From Labedella phragmitis (GTDB taxonomy: Bacteria > Actinomycetota > Actinomycetes > Actinomycetales > Microbacteriaceae), in the NCBI RefSeq assembly GCF_004078635.1, contig NZ_RZNB01000003.1, forward strand, positions 186,001-250,000: a stretch of DNA of 64,000 nt, given 5' to 3'. How positions within the stretch are numbered: the first letter of the stretch is position 1; each line of letters opens with the position of its first letter. The translations under genes were made by a program, and so were the position numbers. Shown here in pieces: positions 18,602 through 29,136 of this stretch. The notes under the pieces were generated by a model, which was not told where the DNA came from, ran no database searches, and worked only from the letters and a program-made list of their open reading frames with translations.

Positions 18602-19216
18602 ATGCACTCGCGCACTCATCGCCTGGCCCGCGGCACCGCCGCAGCGGCCATCGCGACGCTCGTGGCCGCGTTGTCGCACACGGCGGGCGGCGGGGCCTTC
18701 CCGTCGGCGCCCCTCCTCGCACTCGCCTTCGTCGTGAGCGTCGGGTGGTGCACCGCCGTCGTCGGACGACGGTTCTCCTGGACGCGCGTCTCTGCAGCGG
18801 TCGTCGCCTCGCAAGCGCTCTTCCACGGCACCTTCGCCCTCGTCGGCGCCGGGGGCGCCCGGGTCGTCGCCGAGACGGCCGGTCACTCGGCCCATGCCGG
18901 CTCGACGACCCTCACGGTCCTCGCTAACGGGTCGGGTCACGCGCACGACGGTGTCGGCATGCTCGCGGCCCACGGCGTGGCCGCCGCCGTCACGATCGTC
19001 GCGCTCCGGATCGCCGACCGCTCCTCGCTCGCGACCGCCGCGCTCTCGCACGTCGTCCGATCGCTGTTCCCCGCACTGACGGCCGTGCCCGTCGCCATCG
19101 GTTCGCACCTCGCGCGCGTCCGCCCGAACGGCACGGGGTTCCGCCCGTCGCCGATCGCCGTAATCCTCACCGGCCTCCGCCGCCGCGGCCCTCCCGTCCT
19201 GATCACCGCCGCGTAG
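18602..19216 (+). CDS. histidine-containing membrane protein upstream of ycnI
   Basis: The 204-residue product has four or five hydrophobic segments (about 12-32, 37-55, 62-82, 117-137, 150-168) and a loop rich in His and Gly between them (AGHSAHAGSTT, NGSGHAHDGVGMLAAHG). No named family is recognised with certainty. It lies 134 bases upstream of the YcnI-type copper protein on the same strand, and small His-bearing membrane proteins commonly accompany ycnI in actinobacteria, so a role in copper handling is inferred from position and the histidines only. Confidence 0.65.
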   Translation: MHSRTHRLARGTAAAAIATLVAALSHTAGGGAFPSAPLLALAFVVSVGWCTAVVGRRFSWTRVSAAVVASQALFHGTFALVGAGGARVVAETAGHSAHAGSTTLTVLANGSGHAHDGVGMLAAHGVAAAVTIVALRIADRSSLATAALSHVVRSLFPALTAVPVAIGSHLARVRPNGTGFRPSPIAVILTGLRRRGPPVLITAA

Positions 19217-19350
19217 CACGGTCCCCGCTCCCGCTCGAACACCGGAGCGGTGGCCGACCGCTGTGCCTTCAGCGCCGTCGTCGCGCCGCGACCGACGGCC
19301 ATCCACCCAGGACCCGCCGCGATCCGCGGCCTCTCGATCAAGGACCCACC

Positions 19351-20073
19351 ATGACCACCCCCACCACCCGTTCCCGCTCCGTCCGGCGCCTCGCGCTCGG
19401 TGCCACCGCCGGCGTCGCACTCGTCTTCGCCGCTCCCCTCGCCGCGAGCGCGCACGTCGGCGTCACCCCCGACACGACGGCGGCCGGCTCGTACGCCAAC
19501 CTCACCTTCGCCGTCCCCCACGGGTGCGACGGCTCCTCGACGACCGAGGTCCGCATCACCATCCCTGAAGACGTCATCACGGTGACGCCGACGGTCAATC
19601 CGAACTGGGACGTCGTCGAAGTGCCGTCGGAGACCGACCCCGACTACACGTCGGCCGTCGTCTACACGGCGAAGACCCCGCTCGCCGATGGCCTGCGCGA
19701 CACGTTCACGCTCTCCGTCCCGCTGCCCGACGGCGCGGCCGGCGACGTGCTCGCGTTCCCCGTGCTCCAGACGTGCGAGGTCGGCTCGACGTCGTGGGAC
19801 GAGGAGACCGTCGAGGGCGAGGACGAGCCCGAGCATCCCGCTCCCGTCATCACTCTGACGGAAGCGTCCGACGACGCTCACGGCCACGGCGCCTCAGACA
19901 CCGAGGACGCGGCCGGCTCCGACGCGTCAGGGGCTGGGGAGTCGGGCGGCACCGCGTCGCCGACATCGGACCCGGCGACGGGAACGGCCATCGGCCTCGG
20001 CGTCGCGGGACTTGTCGTCGGGCTCGCCGGCGTCGTGCTCGCCCTCTGGGCGCTCCGTCGCCGCAACTCCTGA
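19351..20073 (+). CDS. ycnI: YcnI-family copper-binding protein
   Basis: The 240-residue protein has a signal peptide (cleavage after ASA, residue 34) leaving His35 as the new N-terminus (HVGVTPDTTAAGSYANLTF), the arrangement by which DUF1775 proteins bind copper, together with a conserved Trp (VNPNWDV) and VPHGCDGSSTTEVRI. After the domain come an acidic, His-containing linker (DDAHGHGASDTEDAAG) and a C-terminal membrane anchor (about 208-233) ending in LRRRNS. It probably acts at the outer face of the membrane in copper uptake or delivery. A strong terminator follows. Confidence 0.9.
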   Translation: MTTPTTRSRSVRRLALGATAGVALVFAAPLAASAHVGVTPDTTAAGSYANLTFAVPHGCDGSSTTEVRITIPEDVITVTPTVNPNWDVVEVPSETDPDYTSAVVYTAKTPLADGLRDTFTLSVPLPDGAAGDVLAFPVLQTCEVGSTSWDEETVEGEDEPEHPAPVITLTEASDDAHGHGASDTEDAAGSDASGAGESGGTASPTSDPATGTAIGLGVAGLVVGLAGVVLALWALRRRNS

Positions 20074-20084
20074 GCGGTGACCTG

Positions 20085-20119
20085 GGGCCCTCCTGCGAGC
20101 GATCGCGGGAGGGCCCTTT
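20085..20119 (+). terminator. hairpin terminator after ycnI
   Basis: GGGCCCTCC (20085-20093) pairs with GGAGGGCCC (20108-20116), with an inner GCGA/TCGC extension, and TTT follows directly. It lies 12 bases after the ycnI stop. Confidence 0.85.
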
Positions 20120-20137
20120 CGCGCCGTCGGCACGTTA

Positions 20138-20189
20138 TTTGCACTGGCGGTCCTGAAGTGCAAAACTGCACTCATGACCGAAAGTGCAA
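20138..20189. promoter_or_regulatory. TetR-type operator with four AGTGCA/TGCACT half-sites
   Basis: TTTGCACT (20138-20145) and AGTGCAAA (20157-20164) form a perfect inverted repeat with an 11-base spacer. A third half-site TGCACT (20167-20172) touches the start codon of the TetR gene and a fourth (AAAGTGCAA, 20181-20189) lies just inside it. The layout suits binding of two dimers and autorepression. Confidence 0.75.
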
Positions 20190-20788
20190 TGGGCGTCCGC
20201 GAGCGTCGGCGGACGGAGACCTCCTCGCGCCTCGTGGCGGGGGCGCGACGACTCTTCACGGAACGGGGTCTCACCGGCTTCACGGTCGAGGAGCTGTGCG
20301 ACGAGGTCGGGGTCTCCCGCCGCACCTTCTTCAACTACTTCGCCTCGAAGGACGACGCCGTCCTCGGCGTCGCCGGGCGCGACACCGACGACGAACTCGA
20401 CGACGCCTTCCTCGCCGGTGGCGACCCTGCATCGGACGACCTCTCACCGACCCTCTTCGAGGACTTCGTGCGCCTCCTGCTCGAGCGGTGGGAGCGCGCC
20501 GAGATCGACGCCGACGGCATCCGCGGGGTCGCCGAAGCCCTCAAACAGGAGCCCAGACTCCTCGCCCGCATGATGGAGCTCGCGATGCGCGACGAGGCGA
20601 TCGACACGGCCCTCGTCGAGCGTCGCGAGGGACTCCCGCCCGGCGACCTCCGAGCGGCGGCCGTCGTGCAGCTCGTCGGCGCCTTCGCGCGCCCGAGCGC
20701 GATGGCTTTCCTCGATCCGGACAACACCGAGTCCATCGCGGAGCTCTTCGGCCGGCGCCTCGACGCCGCGCGATCCGTTCTCCGCTGA
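20174..20788 (+). CDS. TetR-family transcriptional repressor
   Basis: The 204-residue product has a clear TetR DNA-binding domain: ARRLFTERGLTGFTVEELCD, EVGVSRRTFFNYF and SKDDAVLG in the first 65 residues, followed by a helical ligand domain with no close named match. Four operator-like half-sites lie over its start. The downstream gene is a DHA2-type exporter 114 bases away on the same strand, so it probably represses both and releases when a toxic compound binds. Confidence 0.9.
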   Translation: MTESAMGVRERRRTETSSRLVAGARRLFTERGLTGFTVEELCDEVGVSRRTFFNYFASKDDAVLGVAGRDTDDELDDAFLAGGDPASDDLSPTLFEDFVRLLLERWERAEIDADGIRGVAEALKQEPRLLARMMELAMRDEAIDTALVERREGLPPGDLRAAAVVQLVGAFARPSAMAFLDPDNTESIAELFGRRLDAARSVLR

Positions 20789-22510
<1,722 letters not shown>

Positions 22511-22607
22511 CACCCCGCGTTCGTCAACCACCTTGCGAGGGTGGGGGCCGACGCGGCTACGATCGGGCCTTGCCAGAATGGCCGAGCGACGGCCGGGTCG
22601 GAGCACA

Positions 22608-23849
22608 GTGGACCTCAACCTCCCCCTCGCACTCTTCGCCGGGATCGTCCTCGCGTTGTCGGCGTGCTCGAGCGTGCTGCAGCGGGCGAGTCTGCCCGGC
22701 CCCGTCATGGCACTCGGGTTGGGCGTCCTCGTCGGGCCGTTCGCTCTCGGCGTCGTGCAGCTCGAGGAGTTCGGCATCCCCACGGGAACCCTCCTCGAGG
22801 AGTCGGCGCGGCTGACCCTCGGCATCGGACTCGCGGGCGTCGCTCTCCGATTGCCGCACGGCTACTGGCATTCCAACCCTCGTTGGCTGCTCGTCATCCT
22901 CGGGCTCGGGATGCCGCTCATGCTCGCCGTCGCGACGGGGGTCCTCTGGGCGGGACTCGGCCTCCCATTACTCGTCGCCCTCCTGATCGGTGCGATCCTG
23001 ACACCGACCGATCCGGTCGTGACGACACCCGTCGTCTCCGGTTCGCTCGCGACGCGACGGATCCCCGATCGTGTCCGCTTCAACCTCAGCTCGGAGAGCG
23101 GGGTGAACGACGGTCTCGGCTACGCGTTCGTGATGTTGCCGGTACTGCTTCTCACCGCACCCGACAACGCGTGGCAGGATTTCGCGCTCACCGTGCTCGT
23201 CCGGGAGGTCCTCGGCGCTGCGGTGTTCGGGCTCGTCGTGGGATACGGCGCCGGCAAGCTCTTCGTCGTCGCACGCAACCGGGGCCTCATGGAGGAGAGC
23301 TCGTACCTCGGGTTCATCGTTCCGCTCGGACTCGCCGTCCTTGGCGCTGGGAGACTCCTCGGCACGGACGCCATCCTCGCCGTCTTCATCGCCGCCGCGG
23401 TGTTCGGACAGATCATCCCGCAGACCGACGAGAAGCAGGAGGGCACGATCGACGACGTCGTCAACCGATTCTTCCTCCTGCCCATCTTCCTCCTCATAGG
23501 CCTCGCGCTTCCCATCGACGAATGGGTCGAGCGCGGGTGGATCGCCGTGGTCGTGGTGGTCGGTGCCGTCGTGTTGCGCCGGTTCATCGCGCTCTGGGTC
23601 GTCCGCCCGCTTCTGCGTCGGGTGCATTCGCGGCCCGAGACGCTGTTCCTCAGTTGGTTCGGGCCGATCGGCGTCTCGGCGCTCTTCTATGCGACCCTCG
23701 CGGAACGATTGACCGGCCTCCGGGACGTCTTCGTCTACACCCTGCTCGCCATCACGGTGTCGGTCGTGCTGCACGGTGTCTCGACCGCGCCCGCGAGTGC
23801 GTTGCTCGCTCGTCACCGACCCGGCCGCCGAGAGGGGAGCGACGAGTGA
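22608..23849 (+). CDS. CPA1-type cation/proton antiporter
   Basis: The 413-residue product has about 12 spans and the antiporter motifs ILTPTDPVVTTPVVSG (Thr-Asp-Pro) and SSESGVNDGLGYAFV (Glu...Asn-Asp), which mark the ion-binding site of Na+ or K+/H+ antiporters of the CPA1 (NhaP) group. I chose GTG at 22608, behind CGGAG at five bases; the first span then begins at once (DLNLPLALFAGIVLAL). It ends with GTGA shared with the start of the next gene, so the two are translationally coupled. Confidence 0.88.
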   Translation: MDLNLPLALFAGIVLALSACSSVLQRASLPGPVMALGLGVLVGPFALGVVQLEEFGIPTGTLLEESARLTLGIGLAGVALRLPHGYWHSNPRWLLVILGLGMPLMLAVATGVLWAGLGLPLLVALLIGAILTPTDPVVTTPVVSGSLATRRIPDRVRFNLSSESGVNDGLGYAFVMLPVLLLTAPDNAWQDFALTVLVREVLGAAVFGLVVGYGAGKLFVVARNRGLMEESSYLGFIVPLGLAVLGAGRLLGTDAILAVFIAAAVFGQIIPQTDEKQEGTIDDVVNRFFLLPIFLLIGLALPIDEWVERGWIAVVVVVGAVVLRRFIALWVVRPLLRRVHSRPETLFLSWFGPIGVSALFYATLAERLTGLRDVFVYTLLAITVSVVLHGVSTAPASALLARHRPGRREGSDE

Positions 23850-24619
23850 CGCCGCCCTCGTCTCCCCGACAGGGATCGGATGACCGGACAGCGTCCGATC
23901 CGCTCGCTCCCGAGACGCCGGACGCCGACCGTCTCCGGGCGGCGGAGACGCTCGCCCAGCGTCTCGATCGTCCGATGGGTGTCCTCGGCGTCGTCTTCCT
24001 GTTCCTCGTCCTCGGACAACTACTCGTCAGCGATGCCCGATTGAGCCTGGGCTTGAACATCGCCGGGTGGGCCTTCTGGGCGGTGTTCGTCGCCGAGTTC
24101 CTCCTCCGTGCGTACATGGCCCGCTTCCAAGCGGCCTTCTGGCGTCGGAACTGGTGGCAGGTCCTCTTCCTCCTCGTGCCCTTCCTGCGATTCGTCCGCG
24201 CTCTCCAGGCTCTCCGATTCGTCCGCGTCGCCCGCCTCGGCCGATTGGCGCGCGCGGGCGGCATCCTCTCCGCCGGAGTGCGGGGTTCGCGCTCGGCCGG
24301 TCGGCTCCTGTCGACGCGAATCGGATGGCTGGCGGCCATGACCGTCGTCGTGGTCCTCGTAGCGAGCCAGTTGTTGTACGCGTTCGATGCGCAAACGGAC
24401 TACCCGACGGCTCTGCATCAAGCGGCCCTCGCGACCGTCACCGGTGCCGGCATCACGACGGACGATGGCCTCTCCCGGCTCCTCCAGGTCGTGCTCGCCG
24501 TGTACTCCGTCGGGGTCTTCGCGACACTCGCCGGCACCGTCGGGGCGTACTTCCTGCGGGACCGTGTCGGATCGCCACCGCCGACGGCCGACGAATCGGA
24601 CGACCGCCCCGACGACTGA
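23846..24619 (+). CDS. voltage-gated-channel-like protein with non-canonical selectivity filter
   Basis: The 257-residue protein has the six-span channel layout: spans about 44-62 and 70-90, then an S4-like helix with Arg at every third position (Arg115, 118, 124, 127, 130, 133, 136), a span at 160-180, a pore helix and a last span about 212-237. The pore region reads TVTGAGITT (197-205) where potassium channels have TVTTVGYGD, so the TVGYG filter is absent. The GTG start overlaps the antiporter stop. It may be a cation channel of altered selectivity or a regulator of the antiporter; the channel assignment rests on topology and the S4 pattern. Confidence 0.75.
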   Translation: MTPPSSPRQGSDDRTASDPLAPETPDADRLRAAETLAQRLDRPMGVLGVVFLFLVLGQLLVSDARLSLGLNIAGWAFWAVFVAEFLLRAYMARFQAAFWRRNWWQVLFLLVPFLRFVRALQALRFVRVARLGRLARAGGILSAGVRGSRSAGRLLSTRIGWLAAMTVVVVLVASQLLYAFDAQTDYPTALHQAALATVTGAGITTDDGLSRLLQVVLAVYSVGVFATLAGTVGAYFLRDRVGSPPPTADESDDRPDD

Positions 24620-24640
24620 CGACCGTGACGTCGATCACGC

Positions 24641-24838
24641 GTGGCACCGCGTCTCGATGGTCGCGCCGTTGCTCGCGACCGCTCGGTGCTCGTGTGCACG
24701 CCCGGCACGTTCACGCGGACCGCCGCCTACCGTTTCGGTGAGGTACACGATCTCGACACCGTCATCACGACGACGGACGCCCCCGTCGACCTCGACGAGC
24801 TCTTGCGCCGTACGGGCATCGAGGTCCTGCTCGCCTGA
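24641..24838 (+). pseudogene. C-terminal remnant of a DeoR-family regulator
   Basis: From about base 24690 the frame reads TFTRTAAYRFGEVHDLDTVI and ends RRTGIEVLLA, which matches the last 45 residues of DeoR-type regulators (the K-x-G-R-x-A segment, then D-x-D-x-x-I-T and the closing G-I-E-V). The helix-turn-helix and sensing domain are missing and nothing upstream in any frame supplies them. A GTG at 24641 could start a 65-residue peptide, but this looks like a leftover of a deleted gene between the channel and the convergent MFS gene. Confidence 0.55.
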
Positions 24839-24851
24839 GCGCGCCGGCGTG

Positions 24852-26102
24852 TCACTCCTCGACGGGGTCGAACTCCTCGACGTCGCGGTGGCGCCGCAGC
24901 GCGCGGATCAGCACGACCGGCGCCACGAGGGCGACGACGCCCGCGACGACGAGGGTCCATTGGGTGCCGACGACCTCGCCGAGCACGCCTCCGAGCAGCG
25001 CGCCCGCCGGGAAGAACGCCATGATGAGGAAGCGCATCGTCGCGTTGACACGACCGAGCAGGTGGTCGGGCGTCAGCCGCTGCCGCAGGCTCACGTTCGT
25101 GATCGAGTAGACGATCTGTCCGAGCTCGCCGGCCGCGAACCCGAGCAGTGCGAGGACGAGCCCCCACCCGGGCATCGCGGTGGGGACGAGCAGGACGAAG
25201 GGCGTCGTGACGGCGAGGGACACCCAGATGATCCGCGCGGTTCCGACGAGTCGTCCGAGCCGCGGCGTGAGCGCGGCTCCCAGCATCACCGCGACCGATC
25301 CGGCGGCCACGAGCAGACCGATGACCCAGGCGGGCTGACCGAGCTCGCGCGAGAGGAAGACGAACGTCACAGCCGAGGCGATCGCGAACGACAGATTGCT
25401 TGCCGCACTCGCGAGCGCCGTCGCCCGCAGGACTCGATGGTGCACGACGAAGCGGAAGCCCTCGCGGACGCGGTGCCACATCGTGCCCGAGTGGGCGCTC
25501 GGGTCGTGCGGGGTCTCCGTCGCGCGGATCCCGGCGAGCGTCACGGCCGAGACAACGAAACCGACGGCCTGCAGCACCACGACGTTCGCGGCGCCCACGA
25601 GGGAGACGAGCGCACCGCCGACGCCCGGCCCGGCGACCTGACCCCCTGAACGGAGGAACTCCATCGCCGAATTGCCGGCGAGAACGCGGTCGCGGCCCGT
25701 GACCGTCGGGACGTAGCTCTGGTATCCCACGTCGAAGAACACGCGCGCGGTGCCCACGAGGAACGAGACCACGAGCAGGTGCGCCATCGTGAGCCACCCG
25801 AACCACGCGGCGACGGGGATGGTCGCGAGGAGCACGGCGCGGACGAGGTCGCTCGCGACGAGGACGGGCCGCCTCAGCATCCGGTCGAGCCACGCGCCAG
25901 CGGGCAGTCCGATCACGGCGAACGCGATCGTCGATGCCGCACCGAGCAGACCCACCTCGAACGGGGACGCCTCGAGGGTCACGACCGCGAGGAGGGGGAT
26001 GGCGACACCGGCGATCTGCGTGCCGAACTGGGCCGTGGTCTGCCCGGCGAGCAGGAGGCGGAAGTCGCGCGAGGAGCGGAGCGGTTCACGGGCGTCCGTC
26101 AT
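24852..26102 (-). CDS. MFS transporter of the EntS/MFS_3 type
   Basis: The 416-residue product has 12 predicted spans and resembles the enterobactin-exporter group: FRLLLAGQTTAQFGTQIAGV at the start, LPAGAWLDRMLRRPVLVASD as motif A, and RQRLTPDHLLGRVNATMRF in the second half. The family includes siderophore and drug exporters. The ATG at 26102 follows AGAGGAG at a good distance. No siderophore genes are near, so the substrate cannot be given. Confidence 0.85.
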   Translation of the reverse strand: MTDAREPLRSSRDFRLLLAGQTTAQFGTQIAGVAIPLLAVVTLEASPFEVGLLGAASTIAFAVIGLPAGAWLDRMLRRPVLVASDLVRAVLLATIPVAAWFGWLTMAHLLVVSFLVGTARVFFDVGYQSYVPTVTGRDRVLAGNSAMEFLRSGGQVAGPGVGGALVSLVGAANVVVLQAVGFVVSAVTLAGIRATETPHDPSAHSGTMWHRVREGFRFVVHHRVLRATALASAASNLSFAIASAVTFVFLSRELGQPAWVIGLLVAAGSVAVMLGAALTPRLGRLVGTARIIWVSLAVTTPFVLLVPTAMPGWGLVLALLGFAAGELGQIVYSITNVSLRQRLTPDHLLGRVNATMRFLIMAFFPAGALLGGVLGEVVGTQWTLVVAGVVALVAPVVLIRALRRHRDVEEFDPVEE

Positions 26103-26241
26103 CGCCGCTCCTCTCTGGCGCCCCCACCGGCGTCGACCGGTCGTCGAGCCTACGCGTCGCTTCTCGAACCCGCCACTCCCCGACGGTTGCGCGAACACCC
26201 CGGGGCCGAGGTCCCGGGGCGTCGAGCGCCGCAGCGTGAGA

Positions 26242-26745
26242 TCAGTTGCAGAGCGTCGCGAGCTCCTGCGCCGACGTCTGGACGTCGGTCGCCGCGGTCG
26301 TGATGCCGGCGGCGGCCGACATGTCCTGCTCGACGAGCACCTTCGCCAGCAGGTCGCGCAGGGCGACGAAGTCCTCGTGGACGGCGGAGAGTGCGGTCTT
26401 CACCTCGGGGTTGTTGACCGACTCGACCGCGGCACCGACGCCGTCGACCGTCTCGGTGAACGCGTCGACCGTGCCCTGCGGGTCGCTCGACGCCGTCGAC
26501 ATGTCGATCCCCGCGACGGCCGTGCTGGCCTCCTGAATTTTCGCCTGCACCTCGGTGCACGCGTCGGCGACGGTCTGGTCACCGGAGCCCGTGTCCGTCT
26601 CCGGTGCTGCGGACGACGAGGGAGCGGCGGAGGAGGAGCTCTCCGCGCCGGCTCCCGTGCCCTCGCTCGGTTCCGAGCTCGAGCAGGCGGCGAGGCCGAG
26701 GACGGCCGCTGCCGCGATCGTCCACGCGGCGATGGTCTTTTTCAT
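26242..26745 (-). CDS. secreted lipoprotein, helical, unknown function
   Basis: The 167-residue protein has a lipoprotein signal MKKTIAAWTIAAAAVLGLAA followed by Cys (lipobox LAAC), a Ser/Ala/Glu-rich linker of about 45 residues, then an alpha-helical domain with two Cys (DACTEVQAKIQEAS and ATLCN at the end) that may form a disulphide. ATG 26745 follows AAGGGAAA. Similar small lipoproteins are common in Actinobacteria but no function is established for this type. Confidence 0.75.
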   Translation of the reverse strand: MKKTIAAWTIAAAAVLGLAACSSSEPSEGTGAGAESSSSAAPSSSAAPETDTGSGDQTVADACTEVQAKIQEASTAVAGIDMSTASSDPQGTVDAFTETVDGVGAAVESVNNPEVKTALSAVHEDFVALRDLLAKVLVEQDMSAAAGITTAATDVQTSAQELATLCN

Positions 26746-26916
26746 GTGGTTTCCCTTCGAGAGGGGCGCGAAAATCTCCCCCGCGCCCGAGGCTCCGTGC
26801 GATCGAACCCCCCGAGAGCACACGGTGCAGCGGCGGGCCGTCGTCGGCGCCTCCCCCACGCTACCGGTGGGACGCTGCGATGGTGATGGGGACCACTCCC
26901 CCTCTACGGTGGACGT

Positions 26917-27192
26917 ATGGCCTCCTCCTCGACACGGCGGACGACGATCGCGTGGATCGCGGGCGTCCTCGCGGCCGCCGCGGGACTCGCCCTCGTCCTC
27001 GCCGGCACGGCCACGCCCGTCACGTTCGGGTGGTTCGCCTACACGCCGGAGTCGAACACCGAATCGTTCCCGGGGAATCTCGTGGTCCTGCGGCGCTCGA
27101 CGGTTGCGGGAGCGATGCTCCTCACCGTCGGACTCGTCACGATCGCCGTGCTCGTAGGGATGCGCCTCGGTTCTCGGCGGTCACTGGACTGA
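26917..27192 (+). CDS. 91-residue two-span membrane protein
   Basis: Two membrane helices (about 10-30, IAWIAGVLAAAAGLALVLAG, and 62-82, AGAMLLTVGLVTIAVLVG) flank a short outer loop with FGWFAYTPESNTESFPGN. The ATG has TACGGT six bases upstream, so it looks leaderless, and a hairpin terminator follows the stop. The gene is an isolated transcription unit. No named family recognised. Confidence 0.7.
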   Translation: MASSSTRRTTIAWIAGVLAAAAGLALVLAGTATPVTFGWFAYTPESNTESFPGNLVVLRRSTVAGAMLLTVGLVTIAVLVGMRLGSRRSLD

Positions 27193-27201
27193 GAACGAAA
27201 G

Positions 27202-27221
27202 AGGCCCGACGGATCGGGCCT
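27202..27221 (+). terminator. hairpin terminator
   Basis: AGGCCCGA (27202-27209) pairs with TCGGGCCT (27214-27221) around loop CGGA; the next bases are TCG. It lies ten bases after the two-span membrane protein gene and just ahead of the convergent tRNA pair. Confidence 0.75.
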
Positions 27222-27240
27222 TCGTGGTCGTGACGTGTTG

Positions 27241-27314
27241 TAGCAGGAGCGGGGCTCGAACCCGCGACCTCACGATTATGAGTCGTGCGCTCTTACCAGC
27301 TGAGCTACCCTGCC
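27241..27314 (-). tRNA. tRNA-Met, elongator type (anticodon CAT)
   Basis: On the minus strand: acceptor GGCAGGG pairs with TCCTGCT with G-T wobbles at both ends, D-arm GCTC...GAGC, anticodon stem ACGA/TCGT with loop CTCATAA giving CAT, T-arm GCGGG-TTCGAGC-CCCGC and discriminator A. An acceptor stem closed at its first position and the absence of the GGG/CCC anticodon stem argue against initiator tRNA. Confidence 0.9.
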
Positions 27315-27345
27315 AGGCGATTCCCACGGTCGAGAGTGGAAAGCG

Positions 27346-27417
<72 letters not shown>

Positions 27418-27484
27418 GTGACCATCGAAATGGCACCAGTCGAGGATAGCATCCGCCGCAGCCCTCCCCGAACACCCCAACTCT

Positions 27485-27544
27485 CCCCCCTGAAAATCCC
27501 TTCGGTGCTCGAAAATACGTGCACAGAAGGAATTTTCAGGCACC
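27485..27544 (+). repeat. nested palindromic repeat, copy 3
   Basis: CCTGAAAATCCCTT (27489-27502) pairs with AAGGAATTTTCAGG (27527-27540) with one mismatch, and the inner GTGCTCG pairs with CGTGCAC with one mismatch around the loop AAAATA. The outer C-run has lost its partner. It lies directly next to the stop codon of the amidohydrolase gene, in the same orientation as copy 1. Confidence 0.88.
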
Positions 27545-29136
27545 TAGCTGGGGGCCGGAAGACCGGCGATGAGGGTGCGGAGGATGGGGACCGTGGCGAG
27601 GTCGGACGGGGAGAGACGGGCTGGGTCGGCGGCGAGGACCACGAGGTCGGCGACGGCTCCCACGCGGATGACGCCGCGATCCGTCGCGCCGAGCGCGAGA
27701 GCGCCCGACCGCGTGTAAGCGGTGAGCGCCTCCTCCACCGAGACGCGCTCATGCGGTTCGAACACGGGACCGTCTCCCGATGGCGCCGAGCGCTCGGTCG
27801 CCCACACGAAGTTGGGGCGGGGATCCATCCCGGCGACCGGCCAGTCCGATCCGAAGACCGTGAGCACGCCGGCGTCGAGCACGTCGCGGGCCCGGAATCC
27901 CGTCGCGGCGCGCGCCTCCCCCAGCCGCGTCGCCCACGAGTCGGAGAGGTCCCCGTGCCGCCACTGCATGTGGAGCGGCTGCATCGAGGCGACGACACCG
28001 CTCCCCGCGAGCTTCCGGACGTCGGCGTCGGAGAGGATCTCGAGGTGTTCGATCCGCCGGGGGCGCGCGTCGTCGGCGGGAGGCAACTCGGCGTAGGCGT
28101 CGAGGACCGCGTCGACAGCCCGATCGCCGACGGCGTGGGTCGTGAGGTGCAGCCCGGCGGCGTCGTAGCGTCGGATGACCTCGCGGTAGCGATCCCAGTC
28201 GGGCCAGAAGCTCGCGAGACCGTCGCCGCTCGCGTCGGGCGCGTGCAACCACGCCGTCCCGGTGTCGATGACGCCGTCGCTGAAGAGCTTGACGCCCGCG
28301 ACGCGCCAACGCCGGCCGCCGCGGCTCGCGAGATCGATACGTGCGGCCACGGCGGCATCGTCGTCGTCCGGGCGATGCCAAAGGAACACGTCGACGCGCA
28401 CCGACAGCTCGCCGTCGCGCTCGATCGCCTCGAGCACGTCGAGCAGGCGCTCCGAGCCGTCCATCACGGCGCACCCGGTCAGGCCGACCGCGTTGAAGCG
28501 CGCGAACGTCGCGACGAGCAGATCCGCCTCCTCCGCCATCGTCGGTTGGGGAGCGGCCGAGCCGACGAGGTCGTACGCCGTGGGTTCGCGCAGCTCCCCG
28601 GTGGGGACGCCGTCGTCGCCCACGACGATCTCCGAGGCGTCGCCGAACTCCCGCGCCCCGGAGACGCCCGCCGCCTCGAGCGCCGCTCGCGTCGCGACTG
28701 CGGTGTGGAGGTCGTAGAACATCAGGAACGTGGGTGCTCCGCCCACCGCGTCCTCGAGGAGGTCGCCGCGCACCGCGGAGCCGCCGAACGCCGCGTACTC
28801 GAGGTTCCACCCGCGCACCCACGCGCCCGGACCGACGCGGCGGGACTCGGCCGCGAGAGCATGACGCACCGACTCGAGAGTCGTGAGGCCGCCGAGGTCG
28901 ACGCCCGCCGAGAGTCGCGCTCCCCAGAGCGGATGCGAGTGCGAGTCGATGAACCCGGGGAGGACGGCGCCACCGTCCAGTTCGACGACCTCGGCATGCT
29001 CGGGGGTCGCCGCGAGGACCTCTGCCGTGGTTCCGACCGCCGCGATCCGCCCGTCGACCACCGCGACGGCCTCGGCGAGCGGCCGGTCCGCGTCCATGGT
29101 GCGGACGATCCCCGACACGAAACTGATGGCGGACAT
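27544..29136 (-). CDS. metal-dependent amidohydrolase (YtcJ-like)
   Basis: The 530-residue protein belongs to amidohydrolase family 3: VLPGFIDSHSHPLWGARL carries the first metal-binding His-x-His, KLFSDGVIDTGTAWL the central lysine region, HLTTHAVGDRAVDAVLD and RRIEHLEIL further metal ligands, and VFGSDWPVAGMDP the catalytic Asp. Members hydrolyse amides, carbamates or similar bonds in small molecules in the cytoplasm. It is an isolated gene between the tRNA pair and yitT. Substrate unknown. Confidence 0.9.
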   Translation of the reverse strand: MSAISFVSGIVRTMDADRPLAEAVAVVDGRIAAVGTTAEVLAATPEHAEVVELDGGAVLPGFIDSHSHPLWGARLSAGVDLGGLTTLESVRHALAAESRRVGPGAWVRGWNLEYAAFGGSAVRGDLLEDAVGGAPTFLMFYDLHTAVATRAALEAAGVSGAREFGDASEIVVGDDGVPTGELREPTAYDLVGSAAPQPTMAEEADLLVATFARFNAVGLTGCAVMDGSERLLDVLEAIERDGELSVRVDVFLWHRPDDDDAAVAARIDLASRGGRRWRVAGVKLFSDGVIDTGTAWLHAPDASGDGLASFWPDWDRYREVIRRYDAAGLHLTTHAVGDRAVDAVLDAYAELPPADDARPRRIEHLEILSDADVRKLAGSGVVASMQPLHMQWRHGDLSDSWATRLGEARAATGFRARDVLDAGVLTVFGSDWPVAGMDPRPNFVWATERSAPSGDGPVFEPHERVSVEEALTAYTRSGALALGATDRGVIRVGAVADLVVLAADPARLSPSDLATVPILRTLIAGLPAPS

